NCBI RefSeq assembly: GCF_023221775.1
Contig: NZ_JAKUDS010000008.1
Coordinates: 19,701-83,700, forward strand
Length of the DNA stretch: 64,000 bases
Origin: Enterococcus cecorum
GTDB lineage: Bacteria > Bacillota > Bacilli > Lactobacillales > Enterococcaceae
Reading direction: 5' to 3'
The notes under the pieces were generated by a model. That model was not told where the DNA came from and ran no database searches. It was given only the letters and a program-made list of their open reading frames with translations. Within the stretch, counting starts at the first letter, position 1. Every line of letters begins with the position of its first letter. Below are positions 52,845 through 60,593 of the stretch, in pieces. A program made the translations under genes and the position numbers.

Positions 52845-53635
52845 GACGAGCCTTTTTAGCGGCGATTTTTATCTCAGGTATTGCTCCAATGTTGGGGGTA
52901 TTCTTAGTTTTACGCCGCCAATCTTTAATGGCTGATACCTTATCGCATGTCTCATTAGCAGGGGTGGCATTGGGCTTTTTCCTTAATTTAAGTCCTAATT
53001 TATCTACCTTGTTCATTGTCATCTTAGCAGCCATTTTACTGGAATATTTGCGCAGTATGTTTCATAGTTATTCCGAGATTTCGGTGGCTATTTTAATGTC
53101 AGGTGGACTAGCCTTAGCGCTTGTTTTGATGAAGTTAAGTGGCGGAAATTCTTCAACGAGTATTCAGTCCTACTTATTTGGTTCGATTGTGACGATTACC
53201 AATAGCCAAGTGTGGTTTTTAGGCATTTTATTCGTAGTGATTTTCTTGAGTTTCTTGCGTTTTCGCCGACCAATGTATATTTTAACCTTTGATGAAGCCA
53301 CGGCCCATGTCGATGGGTTGCCGGTGCGCTTAATGTCGATGTGTTTTAATATTTTAACTGGGGTGGCGATTGCGATTATGATTCCGATTGCCGGTGCGTT
53401 ATTGGTTTCAGCAATTATGGTTTTACCGGCAGCAACAAGTTTGCGAGTGGGAAAAGGCTTTAATCAGGTCATTTACTTAAGTATGTTGATTGGTCTAGTG
53501 GGGATGTTGAGTGGTTTAACGAGTTCCTTTTACCTAGATACCCCCCCAGGAGCAACGATTACGCTAGTCTATATTGCGATTTTCTTGGTGGCTAACGTGG
53601 TGCGCATGCTAGTCATTCAAGCAAAACGAAAATAA
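52817..53635 (+). CDS. adcB: Zinc ABC transporter permease
   Basis: A 272-residue membrane protein of the ABC-3 family with eight or so helices. [16 protein letters not shown] is the family's conserved cytoplasmic loop, and [15 protein letters not shown] and [16 protein letters not shown] are further family segments. AGGAGG precedes ATG 52817. It completes adcACB. Confidence 0.95.
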   Translation: MALLSYEFMRRAFLAAIFISGIAPMLGVFLVLRRQSLMADTLSHVSLAGVALGFFLNLSPNLSTLFIVILAAILLEYLRSMFHSYSEISVAILMSGGLALALVLMKLSGGNSSTSIQSYLFGSIVTITNSQVWFLGILFVVIFLSFLRFRRPMYILTFDEATAHVDGLPVRLMSMCFNILTGVAIAIMIPIAGALLVSAIMVLPAATSLRVGKGFNQVIYLSMLIGLVGMLSGLTSSFYLDTPPGATITLVYIAIFLVANVVRMLVIQAKRK

Positions 53636-53643
53636 GTGAGAAC

Positions 53644-53687
53644 AATCCAAAGTTAAGCAGTATCATCTTAGCTTTGGATTTTTTTGT
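53644..53687 (+). terminator. Terminator of the adc operon
   Basis: AATCCAAAG (53644-53652) pairs with CTTTGGATT (53672-53680), followed by a T run. The group II intron fragment starts about ten bases after it. Confidence 0.85.
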
Positions 53688-53697
53688 GCCAAGTAGG

Positions 53698-54063
53698 GTG
53701 CAATTTCTTTCTGGTGTAAGTCCAGACACGGGTATTTACCGCCAAGTGTAGCGAAGTGCCAGCCTACGGCAGTAATGCCTAGGGGGAGAAAGCGGTGTAG
53801 CAAAGTCAGCAAGCCTACGGACAGAAACTGGATACGAGGCTAAATGGTGGATGAGATTGCATAACAAATCGAAGTCCGAATGGTAAACGTAAAACCAAGA
53901 CAGTAAATCCAGAGGTTGTGTGACGAAAGAATTGCATCTTACCTTGGGAGGCCCAGATAGCATGAATTACCTCATGTGCGAAAGAAGCTTATATCTGGGA
54001 GTCAGCTGAAGTCATAGTACTGATAACAGACGCGTCAGGAAGGACTGAATGTCATTCATCAGC
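53698..54063 (+). ncRNA. Group IIC intron, truncated 5' part (domains I to about IV)
   Basis: The block opens with GTGCAA and contains the strongly conserved intron stretches GATTGCATAACAAA with AAGTCC (53861-53879), GCATCTTACCTTGGGAGG (53934-53951), GTCAGCTGAAGTCATAGTAC (54001-54020) and CAGGAAGGACTGAATG (54036-54051). These are hallmarks of class C introns. Insertion directly behind a transcription terminator is the typical class C site. The intron-encoded reverse transcriptase and the domain V/VI hairpins are missing, so it cannot splice. The sequence ends shortly before an unrelated terminator. Confidence 0.82.
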
Positions 54064-54096
54064 AACTTGTGCAAAATTTGCACAAGTTGTTTTTTC
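54064..54096 (+). terminator. Terminator behind the intron fragment
   Basis: AACTTGTGCAAA (54064-54075) and TTTGCACAAGTT (54077-54088) form a 12-base perfect stem, followed by T. It probably belonged to another transcription unit before the intron was cut short. Confidence 0.75.
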
Positions 54097-54138
54097 GATT
54101 AATCAGTACTTTGGCCTCCAGTTAATTTATATAAACGA

Positions 54139-54167
54139 TTGACGTGTACACGAATAGAGTATACAAT
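54139..54167 (+). promoter_or_regulatory. Promoter of higBA
   Basis: TTGACG (54139-54144), a 17-base spacer, TACAAT (54162-54167). TGTACAC in the spacer and GTATAC over the -10 box are palindromic and may be bound by HigA. Confidence 0.6.
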
Positions 54168-54197
54168 GTATTTATAGAATTAAGAAGGAAAAAAGCA

Positions 54198-54482
54198 ATG
54201 ATAATAGGTTTTGATGATCCAGAAACAGAAAAAATTTTTAATCAAAAGTTTTCAAAAAAGTTACCTTCTAATATCCAACGAATCGCTTTACGCAAATTAA
54301 TTCTGATTGATAATGCTGAATCACTCAATGACCTGCGTGTTCCTCCAGCCAATCGATTGGAAAAGTTAATCGGCGATCGAATTGGCTATTATAGTATCAG
54401 AATTAACAATCAATATCGAATTGTTTTTCAAGTTACCGGAACAGGAGACTTTGATCATGTCTCTATTGTTGACTATCACTAA
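54198..54482 (+). CDS. higB: HigB-type toxin (RelE superfamily)
   Basis: A 94-residue killer-protein family toxin: IGFDDPETEKIFNQKFSKKLP, IQRIALRKLILIDNAESLNDLRVPPANRLEKL (condensed) and GYYSIRINNQYRIVFQ with the conserved catalytic-end Arg and Tyr, then VDYH at the end. AGAAGG precedes ATG 54198. It is expected to cleave mRNA on ribosomes. The antitoxin gene follows 14 bases later, the inverted order typical of hig modules. Confidence 0.9.
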   Translation: MIIGFDDPETEKIFNQKFSKKLPSNIQRIALRKLILIDNAESLNDLRVPPANRLEKLIGDRIGYYSIRINNQYRIVFQVTGTGDFDHVSIVDYH

Positions 54483-54496
54483 GGGAGGAAAATATT

Positions 54497-54796
54497 ATGA
54501 AGATTCCAACACCAAAAATAAGTGAAATTTTAGCTGAAGATTTTATGAAACCATTTGGTTTAAGTGCTTATGCGCTAAGCAAACAACTTGGTATCCCAAC
54601 TTCTCGAATTCAAGATATCTTACATGATCGTCGGAAGATTACAGTTGACACTTCAATTCGATTAGGACGTTTTTTTAATGTTTCTCCAAGATATTTTTTA
54701 AACTTACAAAATGATCTTGATATTCGAGAAGCAGAAGAGCGTTCTCATGATGAGTATGACAAAATTGTTCCTCTTGAAACAGTAACACAAGCTTAA
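54497..54796 (+). CDS. higA: HigA-type antitoxin
   Basis: A 99-residue XRE protein: MKPFGLSAYALSKQLGIP, TSRIQDILHDRRKITVDTS and LGRFFNVSPRYFLNLQNDLD, a pattern diagnostic for HigA/VapI. It neutralises HigB and represses the promoter at 54139. Confidence 0.92.
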   Translation: MKIPTPKISEILAEDFMKPFGLSAYALSKQLGIPTSRIQDILHDRRKITVDTSIRLGRFFNVSPRYFLNLQNDLDIREAEERSHDEYDKIVPLETVTQA

Positions 54797-54857
54797 TTTA
54801 AGGCAGGAGAATCTGAGAAAACAAATTTATCAATTTAATACTACACAGTAAAAAAAT

Positions 54858-54920
54858 ATTTTTAAAATACCACAAAAGAACCGTTGTCAAATGACCCTTC
54901 TTTTGTGGTAAAATATTTGT
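54858..54920. terminator. Bidirectional terminator between higA and the resolvase
   Basis: ACCACAAAAGAA (54869-54880) pairs perfectly with TTCTTTTGTGGT (54898-54909), and AAATATTTT-type flanks extend the dyad on both sides. Confidence 0.75.
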
Positions 54921-54933
54921 TCATTTTTTTATT

Positions 54934-55527
54934 TTATAAAATTTTCCTGCTAATATTAAATTTCTCCCTATATCGTTTAAAAGTTCGACGATTAATGCCT
55001 GTCAATCGTTGGATATCCATATCTGTTTTTCCTTGCTGATACAATTCAAAAGCATGTTGCAGTTGTGGATCCTCCTTTGAAAACTTAGGCTTCCTCCCCT
55101 TATACTTTCCTTGTTTTTTCGCTAAAGCAATGCCTTGTGCTTGTCGCTCTCGAATTCTTTTTCGCTCGGATTCTGCTTGATATTTATACAACTCAATGAT
55201 TAAGTTATTGATTAATTTTCGCAAATTATCATCTTCTATTCCACTCAAAGAAGGTAAATTGAGAATTTCTAGCGTTGCCCCTTTTTGCTGAATGGTTGCC
55301 ATGGTTTGCTTTAAATCTTGATTGTTGCGTCCTAAGCGGTCCAATTCCGTCACAACCACAATATCTCCTTCACGTAAATAATCAAGCATGGCTGTTAATT
55401 GTTGTCGATTCCGCTCATTACCACTGATTTTATCCGCAAAAATTTTATCACAATTTGCTAATTGTTCGATTTGTCTATCTAAATTCTGCGATTTAGAAGA
55501 TACTCTCGAATACCCAATTCTACTCAT
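54934..55527 (-). CDS. Small serine recombinase (resolvase/invertase)
   Basis: A 197-residue serine recombinase: IGYSRVSSKSQNLDRQIEQL with catalytic Ser10, VTELDRLGRN with the active-site Arg pair, AESERKRIRERQAQGI as long E helix and a C-terminal HTH (KTDMDIQRLTGINRRTFKRY). Typical plasmid or transposon resolvase length. It starts one base after the stop of the exonuclease gene, so both are cotranscribed. Its recombination site may lie near 56213. Confidence 0.92.
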   Translation of the reverse strand: MSRIGYSRVSSKSQNLDRQIEQLANCDKIFADKISGNERNRQQLTAMLDYLREGDIVVVTELDRLGRNNQDLKQTMATIQQKGATLEILNLPSLSGIEDDNLRKLINNLIIELYKYQAESERKRIRERQAQGIALAKKQGKYKGRKPKFSKEDPQLQHAFELYQQGKTDMDIQRLTGINRRTFKRYREKFNISRKIL

Positions 55528-55528
55528 T

Positions 55529-56056
55529 TTACCCCTTCTTCTTTTCTTTTAATGCTTCAATCTCTTTATACGCAAATAGCGTTGCTCTCACATCAGACAA
55601 AGCGTCATGTGGGGGATAAATATACTCAAAATATTCCGTACAAGTAGTCAGTTTTTGCCACTTATAATCCCCAAAATAATCACTCCATTCGCCATAAATC
55701 GGCGCAAACTCCAGCATGACATCTACAATTGCTTGATTTTTAAGATGAAATTTAATGCCTGCTTGTGCTAAAAATGATAAATCAAACTCTGCATTATAAG
55801 CAATGATTATTTCAGCTTGATCGATAATTTCTTGAATTTTTGGAAGATATTCGTTGATGTGTGGCTTATCTGCAACGTGTTTTGGATAAATATTGTTGAC
55901 TTTTGAAGCCTCATACCACTCTTTCGCGTATTGTGGCTTGAAAAATTCGTTGAATAGACATTCTCCCTTATCATCAATAATAGCAAGTTGCAGAATTTCA
56001 TCTTCATAACAAGATAACCCAGTTGTTTCAGTATCTAGCACAATTATTTTACTCAT
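55529..56056 (-). CDS. DEDDh 3'-5' exonuclease (DnaQ-like)
   Basis: A 175-residue exonuclease with motif I VLDTETTGLS (Asp, Glu), motif II YNAEFDLSFLA and motif III HDALSDVRATL, the full DEDDh set. Proteins of this type often accompany mobile elements and trim DNA or RNA ends. It overlaps a short upstream frame by four bases (ATGA), and GAGGTGGAG is its ribosome site. Confidence 0.87.
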   Translation of the reverse strand: MSKIIVLDTETTGLSCYEDEILQLAIIDDKGECLFNEFFKPQYAKEWYEASKVNNIYPKHVADKPHINEYLPKIQEIIDQAEIIIAYNAEFDLSFLAQAGIKFHLKNQAIVDVMLEFAPIYGEWSDYFGDYKWQKLTTCTEYFEYIYPPHDALSDVRATLFAYKEIEALKEKKKG

Positions 56057-56169
56057 AACTCCACCTCGATATACTCTCTAGCTGTTTTTTGGTCCCTGTT
56101 TACATACTCTTTGGATTGAGAAGTGATAGTGAGTGCTTGTTGCTTTTCTAACTCCACTAACAACTGCAT
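56053..56169 (-). CDS. Small hypothetical ORF coupled to the exonuclease
   Basis: A 38-codon frame (MQLLVELEKQQALTI at its start, TAREYIEVEL at its end) whose TGA overlaps the ATG of the exonuclease gene. The frame stays open upstream of the ATG by another ten codons or so (GTKKEREQL), so it may be the end of a larger, damaged gene. The 4-base overlap is what supports translation. Confidence 0.4.
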   Translation of the reverse strand: MQLLVELEKQQALTITSQSKEYVNRDQKTAREYIEVEL

Positions 56170-56212
56170 TAACTGCTCGCGTTCTTTCTTTGTACCTGCA
56201 ATTCAAATTTTC

Positions 56213-56244
56213 AGCATAAAATCCCCTATAAAATAAATTATGCT
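56213..56244. other. Inverted repeat, possible resolvase site
   Basis: AGCATAA (56213-56219) and TTATGCT (56238-56244) flank an 18-base AT-rich centre with CCCC. It lies upstream of the operon that encodes the serine recombinase, where res sites are often found. Only one dyad is seen, so the assignment is weak. Confidence 0.25.
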
Positions 56245-56289
56245 CAATTCTAACGCCCATTCTCTAATCTTAGTATATCAATAAAATAA

Positions 56290-56484
56290 AAAAGAGCACT
56301 AGGGTATGATGAAGTATACCAAGTTGAGTTAATTAAAGAGTTGTCCGCAAGAGTATATGGTCGATTACTAAACATGATTTTAGAAGAAGGATATGATAAA
56401 ACGGATATGTCTATTTTTGAGTGCTTACTTTTACAACAATTTAAAGAGCACAAAAGGAGTAATTTATTCGATGAATCCGACTAA
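56290..56484 (+). pseudogene. Epsilon antitoxin remnant, truncated at both ends
   Basis: The frame encodes YDEVYQVELIKELSARVYGR and then LLNMILEEGYDKTD and KRSNLFDESD, which follows the epsilon antitoxin of Inc18 plasmids residue by residue over about 58 positions. No ATG, GTG or TTG precedes the tyrosine in this frame; the expected start position reads AGA. The protein also ends about 30 residues early, where it runs into the zeta gene (14-base overlap). Translation is therefore doubtful unless a rare start codon is used. Confidence 0.75.
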
Positions 56485-57262
56485 AAACCCGCAAGCTTAT
56501 ATTCTAGGTGGGCAATCTGGTGCAGGAAAATCAACACTTCACAAATTGATATTGGAAGAGATGCAAGGGAATATTATTATCGTTGATAATGATACATTTA
56601 AACCTTTACATCCGAATTATGATCAATTAGCTGTAAAAATTGGCGTTGAAGTAACAGAATACGTCAAACCATTTTCCAATCGTCTCACAAATGAACTAAT
56701 CGATTATCTAAGTGATCAAAAGTATAACCTAATTATAGAAGGAACATTGAGAACGACTGAAACACCAATAAAAACAAACACTCAATTAAAAAATAAAGGC
56801 TATTCCACAAATCTATATGTGATTGCTACTCAAAGTGAATTGTCTTATTTGAACACTTTAGAAAGATACCTGGATATGTATTTGGAAGAACCAGAGGCTG
56901 CAAGAGCCACTCCTAAAGTAATTCATGATGAAATTATTAGAGCAATCCCAGAGAATTTAGAAACGCTATACAATCACCATATTTTTAACGAGATAAAAGT
57001 TTTAACTAGACAGGGGGAACTTTTGTATTCCATGTACTCAACCCCGCTAAAATCACCTAAATCAGTATTAGAAGAAAAACTAACTTGCGTTTTGAATATG
57101 GATCAACGAGAAATGATATATGGTAGATTGGAAGAGAAGTTACATCGAATCAAAGAAAAAGCTGTTACAAAAAATAAGGTATTGATGGAAATTGAAACGA
57201 GAGTCGTATCATATAAAAACTTACAAAGAGATATGACTAAGCCTAATCAAACGATTTTGTAA
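56471..57262 (+). CDS. Zeta toxin (UDP-N-acetylglucosamine kinase family), short form
   Basis: A 263-residue zeta toxin. Walker A is LGGQSGAGKST, followed by the catalytic-region VDNDTFKPLHPNYD, EGTLRTTETP and RYLDMYLEEPEAARATPK with conserved Arg residues. The active core appears complete. About 30 N-terminal residues that precede the P-loop in plasmid zeta proteins are absent. AAAGGAG precedes ATG 56471. Zeta kinases phosphorylate UDP-GlcNAc and stop wall synthesis, so persistence beside a broken antitoxin is notable. Confidence 0.85.
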   Translation: MNPTKNPQAYILGGQSGAGKSTLHKLILEEMQGNIIIVDNDTFKPLHPNYDQLAVKIGVEVTEYVKPFSNRLTNELIDYLSDQKYNLIIEGTLRTTETPIKTNTQLKNKGYSTNLYVIATQSELSYLNTLERYLDMYLEEPEAARATPKVIHDEIIRAIPENLETLYNHHIFNEIKVLTRQGELLYSMYSTPLKSPKSVLEEKLTCVLNMDQREMIYGRLEEKLHRIKEKAVTKNKVLMEIETRVVSYKNLQRDMTKPNQTIL

Positions 57263-57304
57263 AAAGAAATTGAACAAGCCAATCGGGGAAAAGAAAAATC
57301 CTCA

Positions 57305-57340
57305 CTAGATGCCACGAACATCTAGCAAGGAACCATTAAA
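57305..57340 (+). terminator. Weak terminator behind the zeta gene
   Basis: CTAGATG (57305-57311) and CATCTAG (57319-57325) form a perfect 7-base stem. The T run comes only after a dozen further bases, so termination strength is unclear. Confidence 0.35.
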
Positions 57341-57415
57341 AAAATTTTTTCACCTCAATTATAATACGGGTAAGGATTTTTTGCGCCTTTTTCAAATAAA
57401 TAGTTTCATAAAAAA

Positions 57416-57483
57416 AGACACACCTTATGTTTGTATGAGGTGTGTCTACATTCTGGAGGAATCCTTTTAATTAAGGATTCCTC
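57416..57483. other. Pair of perfect hairpins in the zeta-L33 gap
   Basis: AGACACACCT/AGGTGTGTCT (57416-57447) and GAGGAATCCTT/AAGGATTCCTC (57456-57483). The second encloses GGAGGAA, which would be hidden if this were a leader. No ORF follows in reach. The rest of 57263-57619 shows no gene. Confidence 0.5.
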
Positions 57484-57619
57484 TTAAGCTATTAACGATA
57501 TTCTGAATAAGTCTTCAGGAACTGGGTACTTGTTTATGGATTCTACAAGAGAACACTGAAAAAATCATAGATGTCTTTGAGTTTCGAGAAACTTAATCAC
57601 GTATCATTAATCTTTACTG

Positions 57620-57681
57620 TTGACATTATGTTTGAAAACTGATAAAATTCGCTTTGTTTAAAACGTAATCGTTACGATTTA
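57620..57681 (+). promoter_or_regulatory. Zur-controlled promoter of the L33/ABC operon
   Basis: TTGACA (57620-57625), 17-base spacer, TAAAAT (57643-57648). A 23-base Zur box lies at 57659-57681: left half TAAAACGTAAT, centre C, right half GTTACGATTTA, one mismatch in each half to the Bacillus/Firmicutes consensus. It overlaps the expected transcript start. Confidence 0.8.
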
Positions 57682-57703
57682 TTTATTAAAGGAGATAGTG
57701 AAT

Positions 57704-57853
57704 ATGAGACAAAATATTATCTTGGAATGTATAGAAACCAAAGAGCGAATTTGTTTGACTAGTAAAAATAAACGTAATACTCCAGATCGTTTAGAGTATG
57801 ATGGATACTCACCAAAATTAAGAAAAAAAGTGCTTTTTAGAGAAACAAAATAA
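57704..57853 (+). CDS. rpmG: Ribosomal protein L33, zinc-independent (C-) form
   Basis: A 49-residue L33: [39 protein letters not shown], ending LFRETK. The two CxxC pairs of the zinc-binding form are absent, so this is the C- paralogue used when zinc is scarce. AAAGGAG precedes ATG 57704. The Zur box upstream fits the well-known role of such paralogues in zinc sparing. The following transporter gene starts 14 bases later. Confidence 0.92.
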   Translation: MRQNIILECIETKERICLTSKNKRNTPDRLEYDGYSPKLRKKVLFRETK

Positions 57854-57867
57854 GGGGGATATTCATC

Positions 57868-58803
57868 GTGAAAAGAATTTATTTCGTATTAGCCAGTTTA
57901 TTATTAATTTCATTGACAGCTTGTGGCCGACAAATAGATAAGACCATTCAATCAAACGAAGTGAGTCAATCAACAAGTGTACAAATAGAAACGGAAGAAA
58001 GTGATAAAGAGCTCCCTTATCAAAGGGTTATTGCTGGTACAAGTTCTGTAGCAGAATATTTAGCAGAATTTGAAATTCCTGTGGTAGGAGTGACAGATCA
58101 AGACGGTATTCCAACTATGTATAACGATAGCGAACGAGTGGGTCAACCAAGACAATTGAATATGGAAAAAGTTGTAAGTTTAGAGCCAGATCTTTTTATT
58201 GGTGATCAAGCATTAGCTGAACTTAGTCAGCAAGCAATGGCTGATCAGTCGATTGAAACAGTTTATTTAAATAATAGTAGCTACGAAGGTATCTTAACGA
58301 GTATCGAACAGATTGGAAAAATATTCCACAAGGAAGATCAAGCAAAAGAAATCGTTGCTGACTTGCAAAAACAGGAAAGGGATGCCTTGTCAGGAATTGA
58401 AAAATTGAAAGGGAAAAAGTTAGCGGTATTATTTGGAACTGGAGAAAGCTACAAGTTGGCTACTAAAAACTCTTATTTAGGTAGTTTGTTAGAAAAATTA
58501 GGTGTTGACAATGTAGCTGATAAAATTACGCAAGCGCCACGTCCTTATGTTGATTTCAGTTTGGAAACAGTAGTTGCTGAAAATCCTGATTATATTTTAA
58601 CTTTGGCACATGGGCATAAAGAACAGGCAGCCCAAGCCTTTAAAGCAGAAATGCAAAAAGAGTTATGGCAACAAACAACAGCCGTCCAAGAAAATCATAC
58701 CTATGCTTTAGACGATAAAACGTATCCAGTCACAGGAAATATCCATGTCATTGATACATTAGCAAACTTAAAAAATCTTTTATTAGATGGAAGTCCTGAG
58801 TAA
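57868..58803 (+). CDS. FecB/IsdE-like substrate-binding lipoprotein
   Basis: A 311-residue lipoprotein (LTACG lipobox, Cys20) of the cluster A-II (BtuF/FecB/IsdE) binding proteins. Typical elements are RVIAGTSSVAEYLAEFEIPVVGV (condensed), LNMEKVVSLEPDLFI and VDFSLETVVAENPDYIL. These proteins bind metal chelates, siderophores, heme or cobalamin. The Zur box before the operon points to a zinc complex; IsdE-like wording of the N-terminal domain leaves heme as alternative. The ligand cannot be read from the sequence. Confidence 0.82.
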   Translation: MKRIYFVLASLLLISLTACGRQIDKTIQSNEVSQSTSVQIETEESDKELPYQRVIAGTSSVAEYLAEFEIPVVGVTDQDGIPTMYNDSERVGQPRQLNMEKVVSLEPDLFIGDQALAELSQQAMADQSIETVYLNNSSYEGILTSIEQIGKIFHKEDQAKEIVADLQKQERDALSGIEKLKGKKLAVLFGTGESYKLATKNSYLGSLLEKLGVDNVADKITQAPRPYVDFSLETVVAENPDYILTLAHGHKEQAAQAFKAEMQKELWQQTTAVQENHTYALDDKTYPVTGNIHVIDTLANLKNLLLDGSPE

Positions 58804-59790
58804 ATGAAACGAAATCATGTGAGTCTTCTATTATTTTTGTTGTTAATTTTAGTGACTTTTTGTCTTACGAGTATTTTATTTGGTAGTGTAAAAATTTCCC
58901 TCGAAGAATTTATCGATATTCTTCGAGGGAATCAGACGAATAACTTTGTTATTTTAATGAATATTCGTCTTCCTAGAGTGGCACTTTCTTTACTTTCAGG
59001 CATGAATTTAGCTGTATCAGGTCTGCTTTTACAGACTGTTTTAAAGAATCCTTTAGCTGATCCCGGGATATTAGGAATTAGTTCAGGAGCGGCTTTAGGA
59101 GCTACAGTTATTTTAATTTTGTTTCCAGTTTGGACCGCTTTGGTACCGATAGTTGCTTTTTTAGGTGGAATGCTAGCTTTTTTTAGCATTCTTCTTTTTT
59201 CTTGGGAAAGAGAGTTATCACCTATTCGATTAGTATTATCTGGAGTGGCAGTTAATGCGGTCATCGGAGGTTTTCAATCAGTACTAATGACCATGTTTAG
59301 TGACCGACTACATGGGGTCATTACTTGGTTAAATGGTGATTTAAGTGGAAAAACCTGGAACCAAGTATTATTAGTTTTAGGTTACTCACTACCTGTCTAT
59401 CTGCTAATAGTCATTTTACTACCTAAAATTAATGTATTAAATTTATCAGATTCAACGGTTTATAGTTTAGGTCTATCTGTCCGTACTTATCGAGTATTGA
59501 CAGCTATTTTAGGTGTATTTTTAGCTGGAATTACAGTATCACAAGTTGGATTAATTGGGTTTGTCGGATTAATTGTCCCTCATTTAGTACGATTGCTCGT
59601 TGGTGGGAATTTATATAAGTTGTTCCCCTATACACTCTTAATGGGGGCTATTGTCGCTGTTTTTGCAGATTTCATTGCTCGAATGATTATTTCACCAATG
59701 GAGATACCGATTGGGACGGTCATGTCGATAGTAGGAGGGCCATTCTTTCTGTATTTATTATCTGTTCAAAAGAAAGGACGTGCTGTTTGA
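58804..59790 (+). CDS. FecCD-family ABC transporter permease
   Basis: A 328-residue permease with about ten helices of the BtuC/FecCD type. NIRLPRVALSLLSGMNLAVSG, NPLADPGILGISSGA and GLIGFVGLIVPHLVRLLVG are the family signatures; the last contains the coupling loop to the ATPase. A single permease gene implies a homodimer. It begins directly after the binding protein stop. Confidence 0.9.
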   Translation: MKRNHVSLLLFLLLILVTFCLTSILFGSVKISLEEFIDILRGNQTNNFVILMNIRLPRVALSLLSGMNLAVSGLLLQTVLKNPLADPGILGISSGAALGATVILILFPVWTALVPIVAFLGGMLAFFSILLFSWERELSPIRLVLSGVAVNAVIGGFQSVLMTMFSDRLHGVITWLNGDLSGKTWNQVLLVLGYSLPVYLLIVILLPKINVLNLSDSTVYSLGLSVRTYRVLTAILGVFLAGITVSQVGLIGFVGLIVPHLVRLLVGGNLYKLFPYTLLMGAIVAVFADFIARMIISPMEIPIGTVMSIVGGPFFLYLLSVQKKGRAV

Positions 59791-60593
59791 TGAATGATGT
59801 CGTATTTGAAGCTAATCAACTCCAGTTTTCATATAATAAGTATTCAGATCCTATTCTAGCGAATGTGTCTTGTCAAATATTTTCAAAAAAATTTACAGCT
59901 TTAGTTGGACCAAATGGATCTGGGAAAAGTACTCTTTTTAAATGTTTAAGTGGTGAGCTTGTTCCTAATCAGGGACAAGTTTATTTTCAAGGGAAAAATC
60001 TTTTGCAATTATCTAGTCGTAAAAGAGCACAAAAATTGTCGATTGTTCAACAAAAAAATGAAGCAATTCCTTCATTAACAGTCGAAGAAATTGTTCGTAT
60101 GGGAAGAATTCCATACCGATCTTTTTTTTCTGATTATCGACAAGATCCGCAAGATTCTGCAGCCGTTGAGTTAGCTTTAGAAAGAGTAAACTTAAGTTCT
60201 TTAAGAAACGAAAAAATTGAACATCTGTCTGGTGGTCAACAACAAAGAGTGTGGTTGGCTTTGGCTTTAGCCCAAGAACCTGAAGTGATTTTATTAGATG
60301 AGCCAACGACTTATTTAGATATTCGTTTTCAATTGGAATTATTAGAACTGCTTAAACAATTAGTGGATAAAGAAGAATTAACAGTTTGTGCAGTTTTGCA
60401 TGATCTCAATCAAGTGATGTCTTATGCAGATGAAACGATTGTCCTAAATCATGGACACATTGTCGAAGCAGGGAAAACAGAAACAGTTCTTTGCTCAAAA
60501 TTAATTAAAGAAGTTTTTTCGGTTTCTGCACTTCAATTGAGGAGTTCACAAAAAAGAAAAGTTTTAGATTTATATTTGGAGGAAGTTCAGTGA
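59790..60593 (+). CDS. FecE-type ABC transporter ATP-binding protein
   Basis: A 267-residue ATPase: Walker A VGPNGSGKST, signature LSGGQQQRVW, Walker B VILLDEPTTYLD and switch His in VLHDLNQ. ATG 59790 overlaps the permease stop by one base. With the lipoprotein and permease it makes a complete type II importer. Confidence 0.92.
   Translation: MNDVVFEANQLQFSYNKYSDPILANVSCQIFSKKFTALVGPNGSGKSTLFKCLSGELVPNQGQVYFQGKNLLQLSSRKRAQKLSIVQQKNEAIPSLTVEEIVRMGRIPYRSFFSDYRQDPQDSAAVELALERVNLSSLRNEKIEHLSGGQQQRVWLALALAQEPEVILLDEPTTYLDIRFQLELLELLKQLVDKEELTVCAVLHDLNQVMSYADETIVLNHGHIVEAGKTETVLCSKLIKEVFSVSALQLRSSQKRKVLDLYLEEVQ

Noticed and set aside
53736..53963. Minus-strand ORF of 75 codons
   Set aside because: It lies entirely within the group II intron RNA and reads through its structured domains.
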